DNA from: Micrococcales bacterium
Lineage (GTDB): Bacteria; Actinomycetota; Actinomycetes; S36-B12; UBA10799
Assembly (NCBI GenBank): GCA_016703125.1
Contig: JADJCR010000001.1
Span: 186,001-250,000 of the forward strand
Length of the DNA stretch: 64,000 nucleotides
Direction of reading: 5' to 3'
Positions 43,951-52,400 of this stretch are shown here, piece after piece (the stretch's first letter is position 1; each line of letters begins with the position of its first letter). The translations under genes and the position numbers were made by a program. The notes under the pieces are model-generated. The model was not told the DNA's origin. It worked only from the letters and a program-made list of their open reading frames with translations, and searched no databases.

Positions 43951-44517
43951 TCACCCCACGTAGTGCGGCAACAACCCTTGGGCTGCGGCCTCCTTCAACG
44001 ACGGGGCCAGGCGATCCTTGTCCGAGAGCACCGGGTCGGGTATCGGCCAGCGTATCGCCAGCGTCGGGCACAGAGGGTTGACGCCGTGCTCGATGGCCGG
44101 GTCGTAGCGATGTGAGAGCAGGTACATGACCGTGGCGTCCTCAGTGAGCGCCTGGAATCCGTGTCCGAGGCCCTCGCTGATCAGCACTGCCGACTTGCGT
44201 CGCGCGTCGAGTTCGATGGGGATCCAGCGGCCGAACGTCGGCGAACCGACGCGGATGTCCACCACCACGTCGGCCACCCGGCCCTGCACACACGTGACGT
44301 ACTTCGCCTGCCCCGGCGGGACATCCGCGAAGTGGATGCCGCGCAAAGCCCCTTGGCGGGACTGGGAAACGTTGGCCTGCTGGACGCACCAGTCGGCGCC
44401 GGTGGCCTCGGCCAGGCGGTCGGGGCGGTACCACTCGTAGAACTCGCCGCGGTCGTCGACATGCGCGGCGGGAGTGACGAGGTAGGCGCCGGGGATGCGC
44501 AACGGTTCGATGACCAC
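43951..44517 (-). CDS. rmlC: dTDP-4-dehydrorhamnose 3,5-epimerase family protein
   Basis: RmlC epimerises the 4-keto intermediate in dTDP-L-rhamnose synthesis. The 188-residue cupin has the substrate blocks VDDRGEFYEWYRPDRLAEATG, NVSQSRQGALRGIHF (catalytic His), VVDIRVGSPTFGRW, SEGLGHGFQAL and YLLSHRYDP (catalytic Tyr region). The start is GTG 44517 with a weak ribosome binding site. No rmlA, B or D is in the window. A hairpin separates it from the adhesin gene upstream. Confidence 0.9.
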   Translation of the reverse strand: MVIEPLRIPGAYLVTPAAHVDDRGEFYEWYRPDRLAEATGADWCVQQANVSQSRQGALRGIHFADVPPGQAKYVTCVQGRVADVVVDIRVGSPTFGRWIPIELDARRKSAVLISEGLGHGFQALTEDATVMYLLSHRYDPAIEHGVNPLCPTLAIRWPIPDPVLSDKDRLAPSLKEAAAQGLLPHYVG

Positions 44518-44561
44518 TCGCTCAGTCTGCCAGGGGTGTTGGTGGGTTGTGTCGGGCGTCT

Positions 44562-44597
44562 GGAAGGGCCCGCACCGTGGTGGGTGCGGGCCCTTCC
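44562..44597 (-). terminator. 15-bp perfect hairpin after adhesin 1
   Basis: GGAAGGGCCCGCACC (44562-44576) pairs with GGTGCGGGCCCTTCC (44583-44597) around a 6-base loop, 17 bases past the stop of adhesin 1. The same hairpin follows adhesins 2 and 3, so it was duplicated with them. No T-run follows. Confidence 0.8.
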
Positions 44598-44613
44598 AAT
44601 TGGGTTCCTGGTG

Positions 44614-47600
44614 TTACCTCAGGATCCAGGATTTGCGCCAGGTGTTGGGTTTCCACTGGTCGGTGAAGCCTGGCTTGGGTTTGGTGCGCACGACGACGCT
44701 GACCTTGACGGCGTCGTAGCCCTTGGTCTTGACCGTGATGCGGCCCTTCTTGGTGACCTTGGTGTCGCAGAAGGCGGTCTCACCGGCGGCGGTGCTGCCC
44801 AGCGGGCGGCAGAGCACGACGGGTTTGAGCAGGACGCAAGAGGATTTCTTGGTCTTGATCTTGTTGGTGAAGACCTTGTTCCCGACCTTCTTCGGCTGCG
44901 GTTTGTGCAGCGTGACGTCGATCGGGCAGATCTTCTTGGCCACGACCGGGCTGACCACGGCCACCGTGAAGCTGTCCTGCGCGGTGACCTCGAGGCCGTT
45001 CTTGTCCTTACCGGACGCGACGGCGACGTTGGTGGTCGCCACGGTGATCGGCATGCTGCAGGTGAATGTCCACGTTTCGGTGGTCTGCAGTTTGTTGTCA
45101 CCGTTGGTGTCACCGGACTGGTAGGTCACCGGTGCGCACTTGTCGTCGCTGACCTTCACCTGGTCCAAGGTGGTGTCCCCGGGGTTGGTCACCGTGTAGG
45201 TGTAGGTGACGGTCTCTCCGGGGTTGACCTGGGGTGGCTGAGGCGGTCTTCACGATGTTGATCCCGGGTTTGAGGATCTCGTTGGTCACCGTGACCGCGA
45301 CCGTGCCGCCCTTCTCGCTGACCGTGACCTTGCCGTTGGCCGGGTCGTAGGTCGGTTCGGAGAACGACCAGCCGGCCGGCGGATCGGTCGGTTTGACCTC
45401 GCTGACGGTGCACTCGGTGCCGGTCGGGATCCCGTCGATCGTGACCGACTCCCCGGCCTTCACCTGCACGGTCTGCTTCGGGTCGTCACCGCACTTGTAG
45501 TCGATGTTGAACGCCGTGGCGTACCCGAGGCCTTCGGGTCGAACACCTTCGTGATCTTCAACGAGCCCAGGTCACGGGTGTTGATGATCGTGCACGTGAC
45601 CTTCTGGCCCTTCTCCAAGGTGATGGTGTCGCCGTTGTTCAACTGGCCGTCGGCGTTGAGCGCCGGCACCTCGTCGCTGTCGTCGCTGAGGCACACCCAG
45701 TCGCTGGGGGAGTACCCACCCGGGCCGGTCTCGGCCAGGGTGTACTCGCTGCCGGCGTAGACGTCCTCGAACTGCCCCGACCCACCCGGGGTCGAGATGT
45801 TCAGCCCGTCATCCGGGGCAGCCGCCTTCGCGGTCAACGTCCAGTCATCCGGGTTGTTCTTCCCCTCGACCTGCTTGACCAGCTTCAACTGGGCTAGGTC
45901 ACGGGTGTTGGTGATCTCACAGGTGACCTCGCCGTTCTTGGCGACGGTGACCTTGTTGCCGTTCTGGGTGACACCGGTGCCGGTGCAGACCCAGTTGCTG
46001 GCGGTGTAGTTGCCCGGCCCGTCCTCGGACAGGGTGTACTCGGTGCCGGCGTAGACCTCGGCCAGGGTGGTGATGTTGCCGGCCCGGTCGACGATGTTCT
46101 TGCCGGCGTTGGGGCTGCGGCGATGGCCGAGAGCTTCCAGTCGGCGGCGGCCCGCTGCCGTGACCTTCTTCACCACGGCCAGCTTCGCCAGGGTCACGGG
46201 TGTTGGTGATCTCACAGGTGACCTCGCCGTTCTTGGCGACGGTGACCTTGTTGCCGTTCTGGGTGACACCGGTGCCGGTGCAGACCCAGTTGCTGGCGGT
46301 GTAGTTGCCCGGCCCGTCCTCGGACAGGGTGTACTCGGTGCCGGCGTAGACCTCGGCCAGGGTGGTGATGTTGCCGGCCCGGTCGACGATGTTCTTGCCG
46401 GCGTTGGGGGCTGCGGCGATGGCCGAGAGCTTCCAGTCGGCGGGCACGCTGGCCCCGCCGTCGACCTTCTTCACCACGGCCAGCTTCGCCAGGTCACGGG
46501 TGTTGGTGATGGTGCACTCGGTCTGGGTGCCCTTCGGGACGGTGATCTGGTTGCCGTTGCTCACGTTCACGCCGTTGGTACAGGACCAGGTGCCGCCGGT
46601 GTAGTTGGCTGGCCCGGTTTCCCCGAGGGTGTAGACGACACCGCCGTTGATGGGTTCGAACGTCGGGTGGTTGCCCGGCTTGGAGTACGACGGGGCATTC
46701 GGCGAGGTCGCCGTCATGGTCCAGTCAGCGGGAACCGTCCCGCCGCCGGACACGGTCTTCGTCAGCTTCAGTTTCGTCAAGGTGTTCTTTGCGGTGCAGG
46801 TGACGATCTCGCGGGATGCGATCGATCCGAGGCTCCAGTTGCCCTGACCGTCAACGGTCGGGTTGATGTTGCGTTGGGTTCCGGCGATGACATCGCGAGC
46901 TACACAGGCCAGCAGCGGATCGCGTTCATAGCCGTTCTGCAGGGTCTCTTTGACGATCACCGGGTTGGTCGGGAAGTTGCCGTTGGGCTCCCACTGGAAG
47001 GTCACCGCTCCGCCCTGCGCGGTGGCAGCGGACCGGGTGCTCGCGGTGTTCTGCGGAATCGCGTCGGTGGTGGGCATGACCCACTTGCCCGTGGTGCCAG
47101 GGATGGTCACGGTGGTGTCGAAGGTCCACCCGTTGGCCGGCTGGAAGCCCTGGGTGTCCGGGGTGTCGGCCAGTTTGGTAATGGTCAGCGACGGGGCACA
47201 CAAGTCAACAGCCAATTCCTTCAACTGCTCGGCCAGTGCGGCGTAGTCGTCGGTCTGCACGTAACCGGCGGTCGGGAAGTTGGAGCCGTTGTAGGCGGTC
47301 TGGTTCGTGATCGCCATGATCGGGTTCAGGGTGATGTTGCCACCCACCGCGATGCCGAACATCTTCGTGCCGGACGTCTTCATGCTGTTCGCGATGGAGA
47401 TAGCGGGGTTCACCGCAGTGGTGCTGCCGTCCGGGCTGGCGTTGTTGCCCGGACCGTTGCCGATCGTGTTCGGGTTGCCGTCAGTGATGAACACCATCAG
47501 GTCGGGGCTGCCGCCGGTGAACTGGGGGAAGTACGCCTGCATCTTCGTCAGGCCGTCCTGCCAGTTCGTCCAGCCGTCAGATTGCAGATTCGCGTAGCTG

Positions 47601-47972
47601 TTCTTGATGGTGTTGACGTTCGCGGCCGTGAGGTTGGTCGGGGCGAGGTTGGTGCCACCGGTGCCGGGGCTCGTCGTGGAGAAACTGGTGACGGCGACCT
47701 TGGACCCGGTGTCGACCAGTGAGTCCACGAACGCGTTGGCCGCGGTCTTCAGGTTCGCGATGCCGGTGTTGCCGATCGACCCGGAGGAGTCCAGGACCAG
47801 CCCGGAAGTCCAGGCCGCACTGCGACGCCAGCGTCGGGTTGTCGGTGGACTGGTTGTACGGCGAGATCGTGAACGCCGCCGCCGCCGGTGTCGCGGTAGC
47901 CACGACCCCTGCAGCCACCATCCCGGCGACTACAGCTGTGGAAGTAAGCCCTCCAAGGAACTTCCTAAACAT
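44614..47972 (-). CDS. VWA-domain repeat surface protein, copy 1 (short; frame broken)
   Basis: The start is ATG 47972 with GGGAGG 8 bases upstream, giving the signal peptide MFRKFLGGLTSTAVVAGMVA...ATPAAA. The mature protein has a von Willebrand A domain (DSSGSIG MIDAS, ITDGNPN), a ~130-residue domain ending IVTCTAKNTL, about four Cna-B-like repeats, a DUF5979-like domain (GSLKITKVFDPKASG), a DUF11-like domain (NIVKTASATP) and the basic C-terminal domain ending NTWRKSWILR. Against copy 2 the frame is broken at about 47804 (extra G), 46111 (missing G), a scrambled patch at 46138-46160, 46191 (extra G), 45525 (missing G) and 45231 (extra G). Either this copy is a pseudogene or the assembly is wrong in the repeats. 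Likely role: adhesion or a wall-associated fibre. Confidence 0.75.
45590..46775 (-). repeat. Repeat array of adhesin 1 (about 4 Cna-B-like units)
   Basis: Four units of roughly 300 bp: one of the KLTKTVSGG type, two of the KLAVVKKV type, and one of the QLKLVKQVEG type. Each starts with a Lys-rich strand and ends in TC(E/T)I(T/I)NTR. The two KLAVVKKV units are near-identical in DNA (around 45900-46190 and 46200-46490), and the frame errors fall in one of them. Confidence 0.8.
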
Positions 47973-48100
47973 GGTCGTGCCTCCCGTCAGAACCCCGATT
48001 GTGTGCACCGGAGGAAGTCGTAGTGGTTGGGCGCGCGGAACGGACAGGTGAAGCCGCAGTTGGTCCACAAGTGGGGATGTCACGATGCGTAGTCAACGTT

Positions 48101-48190
48101 TCTCTCCTCGCCGCCCGATAGGGGTAGGGGCCACCCGCTGTCCGGCTGAGGGGACCCTAACTCTCAGTCGTATGGTCGGGGAACCCCCTA
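48101..48190 (-). promoter_or_regulatory. Conserved leader element of adhesin 1 (diverged copy)
   Basis: Read on the minus strand, two invariant blocks, TCAGCCGGACAGC and CGGCGAGGAG, flank a variable GC-rich hairpin segment in all three adhesin leaders. In this copy the hairpin sequence differs, but a GGGT...ACCC pairing is kept. It lies about 130-220 bases upstream of the start. A cis-acting RNA is possible; I do not recognise a known riboswitch class. Confidence 0.5.
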
Positions 48191-48272
48191 ATGGGGTGAT
48201 GTGGACAGCGCAAGCCCGATCGTCGTGCCTGCGATTCGGCGCATCTCCTGACCGTTACCAAATTGTGATCGG

Positions 48273-48288
48273 TGTGATTCGCGTCACT
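48273..48288 (-). promoter_or_regulatory. CRP/GlxR-like operator upstream of adhesin 1
   Basis: TGTGATTCGCGTCACT contains GTGA-N6-TCAC, the CRP-family consensus half-sites at correct spacing. It is about 300 bp upstream of the adhesin start, the same distance as in copy 2, and aligned sequence around it is conserved. Just downstream on the minus strand a TTGGTA aligns with the TTGACA (-35-like) of copy 2. Confidence 0.5.
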
Positions 48289-48494
48289 CGCGTCCTATGC
48301 CGACCGATTGGCTGCGCCGGTGGTCATTCGGCAAGGCCGGCGTGAGTGCCAACTATCACGCTGCGTAGTCAAGAATGGCCACTGCCAGGACACCCGGGCA
48401 CCAAGATGGTGTTGGTGGCCGCTGGTAGGGCACCGCTGTCTCACACCCGCCGAGAAGGCGCCGGTGCCACCATCGCACCGTTCCTACAGTGAAT

Positions 48495-49320
48495 CAGCCT
48501 TGCTCGAAGCCAGTTGTCGACGAAGGCGTCGTGCACGTCCCGGTCGTCGATGAGCAGGCACGTTCGTCGTGGCACACGAGCGCGTTGTGCGTGAAGTTGT
48601 GGCTGCCCGTCCACACGAGCTTCCGGTTCGCGGTGCGGGCGTATCCACCGGTGATGGTCACGTACCTACCCTGAACGCCCACCCTGGACTCCGAAAGGTG
48701 GGTCCCTATCCGTACCGCGACGCTCGGGAGCAGGGTGTCGCAGGAGTCGCGCGTGATGTGGTCGGTGTGCGAGATCGTCCGGACCCCGCGGCCGGCCAGG
48801 ATCATGTAGTTGAGCCGTTGGGTGTTTCCGGCGTGAAGGAGGAGGCCACGACATCGACTTCTGTGGCGGGCACCGAGCAGCCCACGGGCATGAGGCCCTG
48901 CGACACCGAGTCGGTCCCGTCGGTGGGCGGGAAGTAGTACGGGTGAACTCCGCGGGTGACGAGCGACCGCACTCAGGACTTGCCGCTGTGACGACGGTGG
49001 CGTTCCACGCGGTTCCCAGACCCGGAGAAACGCTGGTTGCCGGTGGATTCGCTGGCGTCGCCGGGAGCGGACATCACCACGAGCTTGTTGTGATTGACGG
49101 TGCCCTCCTCCTTCGAGATGCGTGCCAGGGCGCACGGCATGGCGAACGACGGTGCGCTCGTGTCCTTGCCCGGCGCCCGTCCCAGACGCTCGCACGCGGC
49201 ATCGGTGTCCGGCACCTGCCTGTCACCGCTGTCCAGGACCACCGGCCCCCCTCGGTCATGGGCACGGATCAGAGCGTCGATGACCGGGTCGTTGGCCCAA
49301 CTGCGTGACCCACGTACCAG
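48495..49320 (-). pseudogene. Decayed phospholipase-D-like (HKD) gene remnant
   Basis: Pieces in different frames match a secreted PLD-family protein: ANDPVIDALIRAHDRGG and VVLDSGDRQ (around 49200-49300), NHNKLVVMSA (around 49085, the first HxK), SGSGN (around 49030), ILAGRGVRTISHTDHITR (around 48790), RKLVWTGSHNFTHNALV (around 48600, the GS-N-F block), and LLIDDRDVHDAFVDNW near the end in a third frame. At least three frame changes are needed to join them. The N-terminal region, including any signal peptide, is missing where the adhesin 2 hairpin begins, so duplication of the adhesin probably truncated it. I rate it non-functional, though part of the decay could be sequence error. Confidence 0.65.
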
Positions 49321-49367
49321 GGGGTGACGGGGCCGCGGTTGCCTCTCAAGGGTGCCCCGGGCAGGCA

Positions 49368-49401
49368 GAAGGGCCCGCACCGTGGTGGGTGCGGGCCCTT
49401 C
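49368..49401 (-). terminator. Hairpin after adhesin 2
   Basis: GAAGGGCCCGCACC (49368-49381) pairs with GGTGCGGGCCCTTC (49388-49401), the same element as after copies 1 and 3. It is followed on the minus strand by the PLD remnant. Confidence 0.8.
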
Positions 49402-49418
49402 CAATTGGGTTCCTGGTG

Positions 49419-52400
49419 TTACCTCAGGATCCAGGATTTGCGCCAGGTGTTGGGTTTCCACTGGTCGGTGAAGCCTGGCTTGGGTTTGGTGCGCACGACG
49501 ACGCTGACCTTGACGGCGTCGTAGCCCTTGGTCTTGACCGTGATGCGGCCCTTCTTGGTGACCTTGGTGTCGCAGAAGGCGGTTTCACCGGCGGCGGTGC
49601 TGCCCAGCGGGCGGCAGAGCACGACGGGTTTGAGCAGGACGCAAGAGGACTTCTTGGTCTTGATCTTGTTGGTGAAGACCTTGTTCCCGACCTTCTTCGG
49701 CTGCGGTTTGTGCAGCGTGACGTCGATCGGGCAGATCTTCTTGGCCACGACCGGGCTGACCACGGCCACCGTGAAGCTGTCCTGCGCGGTGACCTCGAGG
49801 CCGTTCTTGTCCTTACCGGACGCGATCGCGACGTTGGTGGTCGCCACGGTGATCGGCATGCTGCAGGTGAATGTCCACGTTTCGGTGGTCTGCAGTTTGT
49901 TGTCACCGTTGGTGTCACCGGACTGGTAGGTCACCGGTGCGCACTTGTCGTCGCTGACCTTCACCTGGTCCAAGGTGGCGTCCCCGGGGTTGGTCACCGT
50001 GTAGGTGTAGGTGACGGTCTCTCCGGGGTTGACCTGGGTGGCCGAGGCGGTCTTCACGATGTTGATCCCGGGTTTGAGGATCTCGTTGGTCACCGTGACC
50101 GCGACCGTGCCGCCCTTCTCGCTGACCGTGACCTTGCCGTTGGCCGGGTCGTAGGTCGGTTCGGAGAACGACCAGCCGGCCGGCGGATCGGTCGGTTTGA
50201 CCTCGGTGACGGTGCACTCGGTGCCGGTCGGGATCCCGTCGATCGTGACCGACTCCCCGGCCTTCACCTGCACGGTCTGCTTCGGGTCGTCACCGCACTT
50301 GTAGTCGATGTTGAACGCCGTGGCGTACCCGGAGGCCTTCGGGTCGAACACCTTCGTGATCTTCAACGAGCCCAGGTCACGGGTGTTGATGATCGTGCAC
50401 GTGACCTTCTGGCCCTTCTCCAAGGTGATGGTGTCGCCGTTGTTCAACGCCTCCTGCAGGTCCGCAGCAGTCACCTGGTCAGGCACGTCACCTGCCGGCA
50501 GACACACCCACTCGGACGGCGTGTAGCCGCCGGGGCCGGTCTCGGCCAGGGTGTACTCGCTACCGGCGTAGACGTCCTCGAACTGCCCCGACCCACCCGG
50601 GGTCGAGATGTCCAGCCCGTCATCCGGGGCGGCCGCCTTCGCGGTCAACGTCCAGTCATCCGGGTTGTTCTTCCCCTCGACCTGCTTGACCAACTTCAAC
50701 TGGGCCAGGTCACGGGTGTTCAGAATGGTGCAGGTGACCTTCTCACCCTTGGTCAGGGACACGATGTCACCCTGCTGGACCATCTGCGGGCCCACCTGCC
50801 CGTTCTGGTCGGACTCACACAGCCACGCATCGGCGGTGTAGTTGCCCGGACCCGACTCGGCCAGGGTGTAGTCGGTGCCGCTGTAGACGGTCTCGAACAC
50901 GCCCGACCCGCCCGGGGTAGAGATGTTCTTGTCGTTCAACGGCGCCGCGGCCTTCGCCGTCAGCGTCCAGTCATCAGCGGTCGCTGATCCACCGGAGACC
51001 TTCTTCACCAGTTTGAGTTCGGCGGTGTTCCGGTCGTTGGTGATCTCACAGGTCACCTTCGCGCTCTTACCGACCTTCACCTTCCCGTCGGTCACACTCA
51101 CCGGGTCACCCAGGCCGTTCTTGCAGGTCCAGGTGCTGGCCGTGTAGTTACCCGGCCCGGACTCGCTCAAGGTGTACTCGGTGTTGGAGAACACGGTCTT
51201 GAACGTGTCCGCGTCACCGGCGACGGTGAAGTTGTACCCGTTCAGCGGCGCGGCCGCGGCAGCGCTCAGGTCCCAATCGGCCGGGGCCTTGTCGCCGTTG
51301 TCACCGGTGACCTTCTTCACCAGTTTCAACTCGCCGAGATCACGGTCGTTGGTGATCTCACAGGTGACCTTGTCGCCCTTGTCCAGGGTGAGCTTGCCGC
51401 CGGTGGAGGACACCGGGGCGCCCTGCTCGTCGGTGCACACCCAGTCGCTGGGGGAGTAGTCCCCAGGACCGGTCTCGCCGAGGGTGTACTCGATCGCGGT
51501 GTAGACCGACTTGAACGTTCCCTGACCACCGAGGTTGGAGAAGTTCTTGTCGTTCAACGGTGCCGTGGCAGCAGCAGACAACGTCCACGCGTCAGCCGCC
51601 TGGTCGCCACCGGTGACCTTCTTCACCAGCTTCAGTTCCGCGGTGTCACGGTCGTTGGTGATCTCACAGGTCACCTTGTCGCCCTTGTCCAGGTTGACCT
51701 TGCCACCGGTGGAGGACACCGGGGCGCCCTGCTCATCGGTGCACACCCAGGTACTGGCGGTGTAGTTGCCAGGACCGGACTCGGACAGGGTGTAGTCGAT
51801 CGCGGAGTAGACCGACTTGAACGTTCCCTGACCACCAAGGTTCGAGAAGTTCTTGTCGTTCAACGGCGCCGTGGCGTCAGCGCTGAGGGTCCAGTCGTTC
51901 GGGCCCTTCGCGTCGTTATCGCCGGTGACCTTCTTCACCAGCTTCAGTTCGGCCGTGTCACGGTCGTTGGTGATCTCACAGGTCACCTTCGCGCCGGTCG
52001 CGACGGTGACCTTGCCACCGGTGGAGGACACCGGGGCGCCCTGGGCGTCCTTGCACACCCAGTCGCTGGGCGTGTAGTTGAACGGCCCGTTCTCGGACAG
52101 CGTGTACTCGGTGCCCGCGAACACACCCTGGAAGGTGTCGGCGTCGCCCTTGACAGTGAAGTTCTTGCCGTTGTTAGGCGCGGCAGCGGCAGCGGTCAGA
52201 TCCCAGGCACCCGGGGCCTTGTCGCCGTTGTCACCGGTGACCTTCTTGACCAGTTTCAACTCCGCGAGGTTGCGGGTGTTGGTGATCTCGCAGGTCACCT
52301 CGGCACCCTTGGTAAGGGTGATCTTGCCGCCAGTGACGGTGACGCCGCTGTCACAGGTCCACGCGGAGGCGGTGTAGTTCGCACCCGGGTTCGGGTTCTC

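Noticed and set aside
46067..47722. Long plus-strand frames opposite the adhesin genes (also at 49305-50987, 53355-54710, 57227-58756).
   Set aside because: They are Gly/Val/Arg-rich mirror frames of the repeats, have no initiation context, and disappear where the minus-strand frame is interrupted.
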